A DNA stretch of 64,000 nucleotides from JBGPEQ01 sp050180895. GTDB lineage: Bacteria; Pseudomonadota; Alphaproteobacteria; Dongiales; Dongiaceae. The stretch covers positions 1 to 64,000 of the forward strand of contig JBFXDS010000003.1 in the NCBI GenBank assembly GCA_050180895.1. Reading direction: 5' to 3'. Position numbers and translations under genes: made by a program. Positions 35,297-44,273 of this stretch are shown here, in pieces. A model generated the notes under the pieces. The model saw only the letters and a list, made by a program, of their open reading frames with translations. It ran no database searches and was not told the origin of the DNA. Within the stretch, counting starts at the first letter, position 1. Every line of letters begins with the position of its first letter.

Positions 35297-38200
35297 GAGG
35301 CGGACCTCTCGAAAGCATCGTAGCGTCCGATCTTCCAGGCGAAAGCCGCGAGATCGTCCGAGCCCATGACCTCCACGCGCGGAAGCGTCATCGAATCCAT
35401 GCGGATCGAAGCGACGCCGTCGTTGGTCGTCACGCCGAGCTCGTAGCCGCACATCTTCAAGGTGTTGATGACTCGGTAGCTATGGATTCCGAACGGAAAG
35501 GCGATGGAGCGGATCTCGCTGCGGAGCCGCGTTTCCAGCTCGAAGCGCGAGGCGGCACCCTCGCGCAGCAGCTCCTCGGTTGACAGGCAGTCGGCGGCGC
35601 GATGGCTCGCGAGGTGGCTGCCGAAGGCGATTCCCTTCGCGTTCAGGGCCTCGATCTCGTCCCACGCCATGAGCGGCGCGGGCTCGCCGTAGTTGCTGTC
35701 CCAATCGGCGCAGCCCGCCACCTTCTCCGTGACGACGAAGACCTGCGCCTTGAAGTCGTAGCGCTGCAGGAGAGGCCACGCCGAGTCGAAGAAGTCGCGG
35801 TAGGCGTCGTCGAAGCTGAGCATGATCGGCCGTCCGCGCAGCGGCTCTCCCGAGCGCATGGCTTCGAGAAGCTCGCTTGCGGTGATCGCGTGATAGCCCT
35901 GCTGGCGCAGGAATCGCAGCTGCTGCTCGAAGACGCGCGGATCCACCCGGTAGCGCGCGAGCTCTGGCGCACCGCTCTCTGAGACCCGATGGTACATGAG
36001 GATGGGAACCTGCTCCGTGACCTCGTCGCGCTGTGCGTCGGATCTGCGGACGATGGCGCCGCCCCAGACGACCTGGCGCTCGACCTCGGGTTCCAGCGGC
36101 GAATCGAGCGGTGCCTGCCGGATGTCCGGGGCGACCGCTGCCAAGCCGTCGGTCGCGCGCCGGTAGACGTCGATGCGATAGAGATCGGTAATGAGCGACC
36201 GTTCCCGGTGAAGCCCCGGTGTTTCGGAGATCACCCGGTCGATCGTCTTGGCGCCGAACGGGTTGGCCCAATCGAACCCGGTGGCGTGCCGGTCGTCGGA
36301 CAGGACGAAGGCATGGGTCGTCACCAGTCGCCCGCCCGGCGCGAGCGCCGACACCAGCCGGTCCGCAACGCGGCGCAGCTCGCCCGTGTCTTTGAGGAAG
36401 TACAGGACCTCGGAGCAGACGATCAGGTTCATCCGCTCGGGAATCACATCCTCGATCAGGTCGAGGCACTGGAACCGGACGTTCGCATGCTCGGCGCAGC
36501 GCACTCGCGCCCGCTCCAGGGCCGTCTCTGAAATGTCGGCTGCGATCAGCGACTGCACTCGTGAAGCCAGGTGCTGCGTGAAGTGGCCTTCGGCGCAGGC
36601 AAGCTCCAACGCGCGCTCGATCGGCTCATCCGGCAACAGCGCGAGAGTGCGGTCGTACTTCTTCTGCTCGTAGGGACTCGTATAGTTCCAAGGGTCGGGC
36701 GTCGCGAAGGTCCGGTTCCATCGAGCGCGGCGGTCCGCGGAAGATTCGGTCGCGAGTTCCGGCGGCAGCGCCCGGTGACCGTTCACTGCAACGGTCGGAT
36801 CTGGCGCGCCTCCCCGAGGGCGGATCTCGCCGAGTTGCCGCTCGATGAAAATTGCGGCTCGCTCCCGATACGCGGGCGCACGGATCGATGGCGACGTTGG
36901 CGTACTGGCGGCCGCCAGCAACCTTCCTGCACGTAGGCCGCGCCAAATGGCATGACCGATGTCGATCAATTGCCGCTTGCGGCCGCGCTTCATCCGGAAC
37001 AGCTTCGTGATGCGCCCGCCGACGTCGGCGGCGACCTCACGCATCAGCCGCAACCGCATCGCCGCGGGACTTCCTCCAAGGCAGTTCTCGAATCCCCAGG
37101 TCTCCAGGATCAGCCGTGCCAAGTCGCGCGACGAGATCGGGGCCAGCAACGGATAGTAGATCTCGTCGAGCCAGACGTTGCCGTCGGTAACCCGCAGATA
37201 GAGGTTATCGGCATGCGGTAGCGGCTCGATATCGGGCACGGGCCCGCGGACGTCGACCCGCTGTCCGTGCATTCGCCACAGCGTCTGCGGAGTCGCAAGC
37301 TCGTTCGCGCGCACGACTTGCGTCTCCAGGTTCTCCATGATGCTGCGGGTCAGGCCGGGTCGGCTGGACGTCGCTTCGAGCCGCTCGCAGATGGCGACAA
37401 GATGCGGCTCGGCCGTGCGCCAGATGTCCGTCAGCGCCCAGGGCGGACGGCGACCGCCGACGGACAACCCGTGGAACAAGCAGTCGCTGATGCCGTCGGC
37501 GTTGTCCCGCATGTCCGGGATCTGTTCCAGGAGGTCCAGCGCGGGCACGCCGGGGCGGCCGTTCGCCGCCTCGCAGGCCGCGCACCAGATGGCGAAGTAC
37601 GTCCACCGCTCGATGACGGCACCGTCCCGCAGGCCGTCGACATAACGCGGATCGGATCGCTTGACGCGCGGATCCGCGGCGCGCGAAGAGTCGATGACCT
37701 GTCGGGCATTGCTGATCATATGCCCATAGTTGCTCGTCGCCGAACCTGGCCTCATCCGGTAGTAGGCGAGAGGCAGGGGGACGCCGACGAACGACGCGCC
37801 GGTGCGGGCGATCCGCAGCCACAGGTCCCAGTCCTCGCAGGTCTTGAGGCTGGTATCGAAGCCGCCGGCCTGAACGACAACCTGCCGGCGCAGGATCACG
37901 CTATGGACAGCGACGGCGCAGTGATGCCCGAACGTCTCGAATGGCGCGCTCGCGACCTCCCAGTTGAAGGACATCGGCAGCTCCCAGCCGTCGTCGGAAA
38001 TGCGGACATAGCCGCAATAGACGACGTCCGCGTGCGGATTCTCGGCAAGCGCTCCGAACATGTGATCGAAGCAGTCGGCGGCGATCCAGTCGTCGGCGTC
38101 CAGAAACATCACTCGATCGGCGCGGGCATGCAGGAGGCCGGTGTTCCGGGCTTGCGACACGCCTCCCTGTGCCTGCCGCACGCACCGGATGCGGGGGTCG

Positions 38201-38523
38201 CGCGCCTGCCAGTCGGCAACGAGCGCCGGCGTCGAATCCGTCGACCCGTCGTCCACGATGATCGCTTCCCACGCCCGGATGCGCTGGACCGTGAGGCTCT
38301 GCAACGTCTCCGCCAGGGTGCCGGCGGCGTTGCGGGCGGGAATGACGACCGAGAGCAGCGGCGCGTCGTCAGGACCTCGGAGGAGCTGGCGCAGCCAGCG
38401 CCTGCCCTTCCAGACGGAAAGCGACAGATAGCGGCGGCGAAAATTGATCCAGTGGACGCGTACCTTCGCGATCAGGCGCGAGACGATGCGGCGAGGCAGG
38501 CTCGACAGTTTCAGAAGCGGCAT
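35293..38523 (-). CDS. Trifunctional GT2 glycosyltransferase / NodS-like methyltransferase / NodB-like deacetylase
   Basis: The 1076-residue protein has three enzyme domains. A GT2 domain (about 55-240) has SVVIPARNAAGT, IIVDDGSTDSTP and MFLDADDW. A SAM methyltransferase (about 600-750) has ATPDPWNYTSPYEQKKYDRT, ALELACAEGHFT and LIVCSEVLYFL, resembling NodS. A NodB-type polysaccharide deacetylase (about 840-1060) has PILMYHRV, LSFDDAYRDFF near 903 and HLASH near 966, the metal triad. Residues 240-590 match no domain I recognise. The basic N-terminus could be membrane-associated. The coupled ABC exporter gene follows. It may glycosylate, N-methylate and de-N-acetylate one surface glycan; Nod-factor synthesis itself is not claimed. 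Confidence 0.88.
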   Translation of the reverse strand: MPLLKLSSLPRRIVSRLIAKVRVHWINFRRRYLSLSVWKGRRWLRQLLRGPDDAPLLSVVIPARNAAGTLAETLQSLTVQRIRAWEAIIVDDGSTDSTPALVADWQARDPRIRCVRQAQGGVSQARNTGLLHARADRVMFLDADDWIAADCFDHMFGALAENPHADVVYCGYVRISDDGWELPMSFNWEVASAPFETFGHHCAVAVHSVILRRQVVVQAGGFDTSLKTCEDWDLWLRIARTGASFVGVPLPLAYYRMRPGSATSNYGHMISNARQVIDSSRAADPRVKRSDPRYVDGLRDGAVIERWTYFAIWCAACEAANGRPGVPALDLLEQIPDMRDNADGISDCLFHGLSVGGRRPPWALTDIWRTAEPHLVAICERLEATSSRPGLTRSIMENLETQVVRANELATPQTLWRMHGQRVDVRGPVPDIEPLPHADNLYLRVTDGNVWLDEIYYPLLAPISSRDLARLILETWGFENCLGGSPAAMRLRLMREVAADVGGRITKLFRMKRGRKRQLIDIGHAIWRGLRAGRLLAAASTPTSPSIRAPAYRERAAIFIERQLGEIRPRGGAPDPTVAVNGHRALPPELATESSADRRARWNRTFATPDPWNYTSPYEQKKYDRTLALLPDEPIERALELACAEGHFTQHLASRVQSLIAADISETALERARVRCAEHANVRFQCLDLIEDVIPERMNLIVCSEVLYFLKDTGELRRVADRLVSALAPGGRLVTTHAFVLSDDRHATGFDWANPFGAKTIDRVISETPGLHRERSLITDLYRIDVYRRATDGLAAVAPDIRQAPLDSPLEPEVERQVVWGGAIVRRSDAQRDEVTEQVPILMYHRVSESGAPELARYRVDPRVFEQQLRFLRQQGYHAITASELLEAMRSGEPLRGRPIMLSFDDAYRDFFDSAWPLLQRYDFKAQVFVVTEKVAGCADWDSNYGEPAPLMAWDEIEALNAKGIAFGSHLASHRAADCLSTEELLREGAASRFELETRLRSEIRSIAFPFGIHSYRVINTLKMCGYELGVTTNDGVASIRMDSMTLPRVEVMGSDDLAAFAWKIGRYDAFERSAS

Positions 38524-39068
38524 TGTTTTCGGTCAGCTGCTGTGGATCTCGGTCCGGATTCCGTGCGGCGCTTTTGTCGGTCTTAACTCTGGCTGTTCTG
38601 CGTTTTGTTCGCGCTCGGATTTCTGTCCCGACTCTTCATTGCCTGTCTGGGCCGTGGCTTTGCGTTAACCACGTCTCGTCAGCGTCCGCAGCCCGGCGAT
38701 GCCGGGGCAGCTGCCAACGAACGAGATATGGCTGGCTGTCGTGCGATAGGCAGTTTTTTCTCTTATCGCTCGACTTGACGAAGTTCCCACAGGCGATATG
38801 GTAGGGTACAACAAATGGACAAATTTGTCGCGTGTGATTTCGTAAATCGATGGGATATCCGGCAGCAAAAAGACCATCTGATCATCTGATCATTATCCTT
38901 ACCGAATATTAGGACTTACAGGCTGCTGGCGCCCGCCGCCGCGCCACCTGGGAGCGTTGCCGTCTGCATGGATCGGCAGCGTAACCGGCTGTTCGAGGAT
39001 TCCTAATCTCTCGCTGCTATATCGGGACAGAGCGGATCTGGAGTGCAAGCTTGAAGGACGTATCATCG
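38524..39068. other. Divergent AT-rich promoter region
   Basis: 545 nt between two divergent glycan genes. It holds a plus-strand promoter candidate (38775-38802), a perfect GACAAATTTGTC palindrome (38818-38829) and a tandem CTGATCAT CTGATCAT near 38877-38892. No supported gene. AT content is well above that of flanking genes. Confidence 0.5.
38775..38802 (+). promoter_or_regulatory. Candidate promoter for the GT2 gene
   Basis: TTGACG (38775-38780), 16 nt, TATGGT (38797-38802) on the plus strand; the GT2 gene starts about 265 nt downstream. The palindrome GACAAATTTGTC at 38818-38829 would be near the transcription start and could be an operator. Confidence 0.4.
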
Positions 39069-40211
39069 ATGGAGGAGTTGGTCTCCGTCATCATTCCCGC
39101 GTACAACGCCGCCGCCTTCATCGCCGATACCCTCGACTCGGCGCTGGCGCAGACCTACCGCTCCCTCGAGGTTGTCGTGGTGGATGACGGCTCGACCGAT
39201 GCGACGGCGGATATCGTCGGCGCGGCGGCGGCGCGCGACTCGCGCGTGCGTCTTCTGCGCCAGCAGAACCGCGGCGTTGCCGCGGCGCGCAACCTCGGCA
39301 TCGAGCACTGCCGAGGCACGCTGGTTGCACCGCTCGATGCGGACGATCTCTGGCATCCTGACAAGATTGCTCGGCAGGTGGCGGCGCTGCGCCGCGCCGG
39401 CCCGAGCGTGGGGATGGTCTATGCCTGGTCCTCCCTCATCGACGAGAGGAATCAGGTCGTCGTGCCCGCCGGCCACGTCGCGCATCACGAAGGCGCTGTC
39501 TTTCCGTTTCTGGTCATTCACAACTTCGTCGGGAACGCGAGCGTGCCGCTGCTACGCCGCGACCATGTGCGCGAGGTCGGCGGCTATGATCCCGGTTTGC
39601 GGGCGCGCGGCGGCGAGGGCTGCGAAGATCTGATGCTCTATCTGAGAATCGCCGAACGTTGCAACGTCGCCCTCGTCCCGGCTCTTCTGGTCGGCTACCG
39701 CATCAACGCGGCCAATATGTCCAACAGCCTGCCGCAGATGCAGCGGGGACACGACCTGGTGCTCGAGGCGGTGGGCGCGCGGCATCCGGAACTGCCGCGT
39801 CGGATGTATCGCTGGGCGGCGTCGTTCAACTCCATCTATCTTGCCCGCCGGAGTCTGCGGCGGGGACGGCCGCTCTCCGCCATGCGGTTCATTGGGCGCG
39901 CAATCGCACAAGATCCGGGCGCCCTGTTCGAGCCGCCGTTCCGGAGGACTCTCGCTGGCCTGCTGGCACGATTTTCGGGCAGTACCGGCGCTGGCGACAG
40001 TCTCGGCGAACCGGGTGTCACCTTCCCGGATCTATGCCGGCAGCCAAGCGCGAGCGCCATGCCGAAGACGGCTGCGTTCAGCCGGCGCCGCTACGCCTTT
40101 TTGAAGGCTCTCGCCGGTACGAGTCGCCAGAACGAGGCGATGCGCCAATCGCCGACGCCAACGTCCAGCAGCAAGCCCCTTGCCGTGGCTCCGGCCGATT
40201 TGGCAACGTGA
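39069..40211 (+). CDS. GT2-family glycosyltransferase
   Basis: The 380-residue enzyme transfers a sugar from a nucleotide donor. It has the GT-A features LVSVIIPAYNAAAFIADTLD, VVVVDDGSTDATAD near 40, and the metal-binding APLDADDLWHPD near 95. The acceptor-side segment GEGCEDLMLYLRIAERC contains the ED motif. The C-terminal 80 residues are Ser/Pro-rich and unstructured-looking. ATG 39069 with AAGGA ten bases upstream is preferred over a TTG at 39051. galE follows 28 nt downstream, presumably in one operon. Confidence 0.88.
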   Translation: MEELVSVIIPAYNAAAFIADTLDSALAQTYRSLEVVVVDDGSTDATADIVGAAAARDSRVRLLRQQNRGVAAARNLGIEHCRGTLVAPLDADDLWHPDKIARQVAALRRAGPSVGMVYAWSSLIDERNQVVVPAGHVAHHEGAVFPFLVIHNFVGNASVPLLRRDHVREVGGYDPGLRARGGEGCEDLMLYLRIAERCNVALVPALLVGYRINAANMSNSLPQMQRGHDLVLEAVGARHPELPRRMYRWAASFNSIYLARRSLRRGRPLSAMRFIGRAIAQDPGALFEPPFRRTLAGLLARFSGSTGAGDSLGEPGVTFPDLCRQPSASAMPKTAAFSRRRYAFLKALAGTSRQNEAMRQSPTPTSSSKPLAVAPADLAT

Positions 40212-40239
40212 TCGGGCCGACCAACCGTTTGGGAGTTCC

Positions 40240-41226
40240 ATGAAGATACTGGTCACGGGAGGCGCGGGTTACATCGGCAGTCACGTCTGCAAGGCGCTGG
40301 CCCGTGCGGGGTACCAGCCTGTCACCTATGACAACCTGTATCGCGGCCACCGCGCTGCCGTTCGATGGGGGCCTCTGGAAATCGGCGACCTGACCGACCA
40401 GGCGCGGCTTCGCGGCGTGATTCGACAACATCAGCCCGTTGGTGCGATGCACTTTGCCGCGCTGGCTTATGTCGGAGAATCGGTATCCGATCCCGCATCG
40501 TACTACCGCAACAACGTGGTCGGGACGCTGACGCTTCTCGATGGACTGCGCGAGGCGGGCATCCGAACGCTCGTCTTCTCCAGCACCTGCGCGACGTATG
40601 GTGCGCCCGTGCGCCTTCCGCTGACGGAGGATCACCCGCAAGAGCCGATAAATCCGTACGGTTCGAGCAAGCTGACGGCTGAACGGATGCTGCGGGACTA
40701 CAGCGGCGCCTACGGCCTGCGGTCCGTTTCACTCAGATATTTCAATGCCGCCGGCGCCGATCCGGACGGGGAGACGGGGGAAGATCACGAGCCGGAAACT
40801 CACGCCGTCCCTCTGGCGATCATGGCCGCGACCGGCGCGGGTTCACCGTTCCGGATCCTGGGAACCGACTATCCGACGCCCGACGGATCGGCCGTTCGCG
40901 ACTACGTCCACGTCGCGGATCTGGCGGAGGCGCACGTCGTTGCACTGAGGTATCTGCTGGACGGCGGCGCAACCGATGCGTTCAATCTGGGAACCGGCAC
41001 CGGCACGTCCGTGCTGGAGTTGATCGCGTCGGTCGAGCGGGTCGGCGCGCGTCCTGTGCCGGTGCTGCGCAGCGCACGGCGCCTGGGCGATCCGCCCGTC
41101 TTAGTGGCGGACCCGCGGCGGGCGACAGAGATTCTCGGCTGGCGGCCTGGGTATCGCGGCATCGATGAGATCGTGCGGACCGCTTGGGCGTGGCATTGCC
41201 GAGACGGCCGGGGATCTATCGCTTAG
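40240..41226 (+). CDS. galE: UDP-glucose 4-epimerase
   Basis: GalE interconverts UDP-glucose and UDP-galactose, supplying galactose for surface glycans. The 328-residue extended SDR starts MKILVTGGAGYIGSHVCKAL (NAD site). It has the catalytic Ser in VFSSTCATYG near 120 and the Tyr-Lys pair in NPYGSSKLTAE near 147. Its sugar-binding segment is LRYFNAAGADPDGETGEDHE. GGGAG lies six bases before the ATG. Transcribed with the preceding GT2. Confidence 0.93.
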   Translation: MKILVTGGAGYIGSHVCKALARAGYQPVTYDNLYRGHRAAVRWGPLEIGDLTDQARLRGVIRQHQPVGAMHFAALAYVGESVSDPASYYRNNVVGTLTLLDGLREAGIRTLVFSSTCATYGAPVRLPLTEDHPQEPINPYGSSKLTAERMLRDYSGAYGLRSVSLRYFNAAGADPDGETGEDHEPETHAVPLAIMAATGAGSPFRILGTDYPTPDGSAVRDYVHVADLAEAHVVALRYLLDGGATDAFNLGTGTGTSVLELIASVERVGARPVPVLRSARRLGDPPVLVADPRRATEILGWRPGYRGIDEIVRTAWAWHCRDGRGSIA

Positions 41227-41249
41227 GCTGTGGCGACGCCGGCGGCAGG

Positions 41250-41435
41250 CTAGCCGGCGACCGGTTCCATTCTCTGCTGGTAGTAGGCAACGACGAGATC
41301 CGACGACAGCGCGGTGCGTCCGCACTGCGGACATTCGACCGACAAGCCCAGCCGGCGGACGAGGAAGCTGTGAGGATCTGCATCCGCCGTGCACAGCACG
41401 ACGTAGCCTTCGGGAAGTCGTCCGTCGAGATACAT
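41250..41435 (-). CDS. Small zinc-ribbon-like protein, hypothetical
   Basis: The 61-residue protein starts MYLDGRLPEGYVVLCTADAD and carries a single CPQCGR knuckle near residue 35 plus an earlier Cys, followed by TALSSDLVVAYYQQ. AAAGGGG seven bases before the ATG is a good SD. Composition is protein-like rather than shadow-like. Function unknown; the CxxC may bind zinc. It is convergent with galE (23-nt gap). Confidence 0.6.
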   Translation of the reverse strand: MYLDGRLPEGYVVLCTADADPHSFLVRRLGLSVECPQCGRTALSSDLVVAYYQQRMEPVAG

Positions 41436-41979
41436 TCTGGCGCCCCTTTCGATGTCGGTCTTGTTATGGCGTTGCGGCGTGTGGCTGTCGGTCGCGGCGT
41501 CACTCTCTCGATGCCGCAGCCGGGGAGCGGAGTTTGGTCTTAGGCGTACGGAAGAAGGGCGGAGCGATCGCTCCGACTGCTGCGACTTCCATTCTCGTCA
41601 TCACCCACACACGTTTCATTAGTCTGCCGCCGGAAGCGCAGGGATGCGCCCGTGACCGTCGGCACTGTTTCGAGCAATATACATGACGAGCATCGGGAAA
41701 GGAACTCAATCTCGTCGAATTCACGATATATTCGAGACGAAATGTGCGAGTAAACCATGTGCAGCCGCTGCCTTCTTCGGCACCGTTATGGTTAACGGGC
41801 GCGGCTCGCCGGCCAGTCGGTTCGTGGACCGCTTTCAATCGTCAGTGGCTCGGCTGAGGCAGGCCGCGCCGCCGCTGTGCCATCGACGCGAGACATCGGC
41901 GGAAACCGTACCGTCGGCGCGGCGCGCCGGCTGTGACGGGAATCACATTCGGAAAATTCGACTGCCAGTCTGGTGGAAA
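41436..41979. other. Intergenic, no supported gene
   Basis: 544 nt between two minus-strand genes. Possible frames here lack SDs and family features. A perfect 14-bp palindrome GGAGCGATCGCTCC lies at 41561-41574. The right half (41660-41770) is AT-rich and probably holds the promoter of the small zinc-ribbon gene. Confidence 0.4.
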
Positions 41980-43158
41980 TCAGACTGCCCGGAGATTCCG
42001 GGACAGTACGTCAATCGCCCGATTCACCCGCAGAAGCTTCAGCGCATCGCGGAGCAGGGTAATCACCTCGGCCGTATCGCGGGCGGACTTGCCCCGAATC
42101 AGCAACGTCGCGCCGTCCTGAGCAGTGCGCACGTCCAATTCGATTCCCATCGCCTCCGCCAGTTCCGCCTGCAGCTGCTGCAGGCCGGATGATGGGGAGA
42201 TTTCGGTGCTGGCCGAAATCGCGATCGGTCCGCCCGGCAGCGGCAGATCGGGCGCGGCGAGGGTCGCCGTCGGTGCCGGCATGGCCCGGCTGGTTGGCGC
42301 CGTCGCATGCAGGCGGGCCGCGAGCAGCTCCGTTTCGCGCACCGTCAACCTTTCCGCAACAATGCGGCGCGCGAGCGCTGCCGGTTCGGCGGCGCTGAGC
42401 AGCGCACGGCCGTGGCCAAAGCTGATATTGCCCTTGTGCAGCGTGTCCTTCACTTCGTCGGGCAGGACCAACAGGCGCAGCATGTTCGTCACCTGGCTGC
42501 GGCTGCGTCCGGTCAGGGTGGCGATCTGCTCGTGAGTGCGTCCGTATCGGTCGATGAGCAGCTGGAACGCCTCTGCCTCCTCGATGATCGTCAGGTCGCG
42601 CCGATGAAGGTTTTCGAGCAGGCCGAGCTCAAGGGCGACGGCCTCGCTCAAGCCGTCGAAGACGACCACCGGCACATGGGCGACTTCCACCAAGAGCGCC
42701 GCGCGCCACCGGCGATAGCCGGCGAACAGCTCGTATATTCCCGGCCGCGCCGGATTCACCCGCACAAGCAGCGGTTGCGCCAACCCATTGTGCCTGATCG
42801 AAGCTGCGAGCGCTTCGAGATCGGCAGCCTCGAGGTGCCGCCGAGGAATCGAGGCCGCCGGACGGATCGAGAGCGTCGGCACGCGGTCCAGCCGCGGGCC
42901 CTGGCGTACGGTGGGTAAGGTCTGAGACTCCGGTCCGGGACGAGGAGTCGGCACCGCCGCATCAGAGAGGAGCGGCGCCGGCAGCGCAGCCGTCGACGTG
43001 CGGTGGTCGGCAAGGGATCGGTCGATGTCCGCGCGTTGCTGCGGCGCCAGCAAGTCCGACGGGACGGCGACCTGGGATACTGCAGTCGCCGCGTCCTCGG
43101 CGTTTGCGGTCTCGCCCAACCGCGCGGTCGCCACGTCGCTCCGCAGCAGACTCGTCAT
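41980..43158 (-). CDS. ParB/RepB-family protein without a ParA partner
   Basis: The 392-residue protein has a Pro/Ala-rich N-terminal 95 residues. A ParB nuclease-like (CTPase) domain (about 97-190) contains SIRPAASIPRRHLEAADLEA, the GYRRWRAA box near 148 and LGLLENLHRRDLTIIEEAEA. A KorB-like HTH follows (YGRTHEQIATLTGRSRSQVT, then LPDEVKDTLHKGNISFGHGR). ParB proteins clamp on parS DNA using CTP. No parA gene and no parS-like GTTTCACGTGAAAC were seen, so it is an orphan that may act as a regulator. The C-terminal 110 residues are unlike ordinary ParB dimer domains. CGAGGAGG gives a clear start. Confidence 0.88.
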   Translation of the reverse strand: MTSLLRSDVATARLGETANAEDAATAVSQVAVPSDLLAPQQRADIDRSLADHRTSTAALPAPLLSDAAVPTPRPGPESQTLPTVRQGPRLDRVPTLSIRPAASIPRRHLEAADLEALAASIRHNGLAQPLLVRVNPARPGIYELFAGYRRWRAALLVEVAHVPVVVFDGLSEAVALELGLLENLHRRDLTIIEEAEAFQLLIDRYGRTHEQIATLTGRSRSQVTNMLRLLVLPDEVKDTLHKGNISFGHGRALLSAAEPAALARRIVAERLTVRETELLAARLHATAPTSRAMPAPTATLAAPDLPLPGGPIAISASTEISPSSGLQQLQAELAEAMGIELDVRTAQDGATLLIRGKSARDTAEVITLLRDALKLLRVNRAIDVLSRNLRAV

Positions 43159-43420
43159 GGTTCCTCCTCGACGTCTTTGCCCATATCGTCGATGGTTTTG
43201 GTTAAGGCTTTGCTAATGCCCGATATCCTCCGCCGGCCTCCGGGGGAACAAAGTTGCCGACAGCGGTGTTCGTTGCCGATAGGGGCGTCGGGCACCTTAC
43301 TATGTGTCGAACTATGTGCCGAATGGACGACGGAATCGCCCGAAGGCAGCACCATAGAGGACTATTTGATGGGTCTGGTGCCTCGGTCATCTGCATCATT
43401 CATATTCCGAGGTCATTCGT

Positions 43421-44026
43421 ATGAACGAGTCATCTCCGTTCACGGTAGCAGCCGCGTTATCGACAAGGCCGGCACGACGGGCGCATATCTCGTTCTCGGC
43501 CGAGATCAATCCCATGACGACGGACGGCTTGATCAGTCTGTTGGCCCGCTTGGTCAACGACGGGTTCAACGATGTTCACCTTCTGATATCGACCGCCGGC
43601 GGCTCGGTCATGAATGGTGTTAATCTATACAGCCTGCTGCGGGCGTTACCGATCCATCTCACGACCCACAATGTCGGCAACGTCGATTCGATCGGGAATG
43701 CGATTTTTCTCGCCGGGCAAGAGCGCTACGCATGCCCTCATTCGACCTTTTCGTTCCATGGCGTGGGGCTGGATATTGCGCAGCGTTGCCGGCTCGAGGA
43801 GGCGAAGATCCGCGAGCACCTGAACTCGATCCTGAACGAGCAGCGCCGGATCGGCTCGATCATTCGGGAGCGCACGCGACTGAGCGAGCAGCAGATTCGG
43901 AAACTGTTCAGGGAGACTCAGGCCAAGGAAGCGGAGTGGGCGAAGCGCGTCGGCATCGTCCACGACGTGCGAAACGCCACGATCGCTCCCGGCGCGCCCA
44001 TACACGCCTTGGCCTTCCCTCACTAA
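43421..44026 (+). CDS. ClpP-like serine protease
   Basis: The 201-residue protein has a ClpP/crotonase fold. Features are the oxyanion-type LLISTAGGSVMNGVNLYSLL near 50, nucleophile Ser in NVGNVDSIGNAIFLAG near 91, and catalytic His in CPHSTFSFHGVG near 110, with a plausible Asp later. It lacks the canonical GxASM Ser motif, so it belongs to an atypical ClpP subgroup. No Clp ATPase gene is nearby. GAGG precedes the ATG. It is divergent from the ParB-like gene across 262 nt. Confidence 0.82.
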   Translation: MNESSPFTVAAALSTRPARRAHISFSAEINPMTTDGLISLLARLVNDGFNDVHLLISTAGGSVMNGVNLYSLLRALPIHLTTHNVGNVDSIGNAIFLAGQERYACPHSTFSFHGVGLDIAQRCRLEEAKIREHLNSILNEQRRIGSIIRERTRLSEQQIRKLFRETQAKEAEWAKRVGIVHDVRNATIAPGAPIHALAFPH

Positions 44027-44273
44027 GGCGTCCGGGCGGTGACATGCTGCGCCGGTGGCGGCTGGCGTTCGACAAAGGGACGTTAATCACACTCCGATGT
44101 ATGGGTCCTGACCGCGAATCGATTGCGAGGCGCGGGCATTCGCAATAAAGTTCCAACAAATTTAGTGCGAATCAAAAACAAATCCTTTGCGTGTAGGTTG
44201 GTTAGGATGGCAGCGGCACGTCTGTGCCCTCCAATCTGTCCGCACCGAAGGACACAATGATTGGAGAGCAACG

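Noticed and set aside
33497..35323. A 608-codon plus-strand frame opposite the ABC exporter
   Set aside because: Antisense to intact Walker and signature motifs of the exporter; no SD or domain.
41980..43158. Chromosomal or plasmid partition locus (parAB-parS)
   Set aside because: No ParA gene and no parS-like palindrome was seen, and the gene's termini differ from standard ParB.
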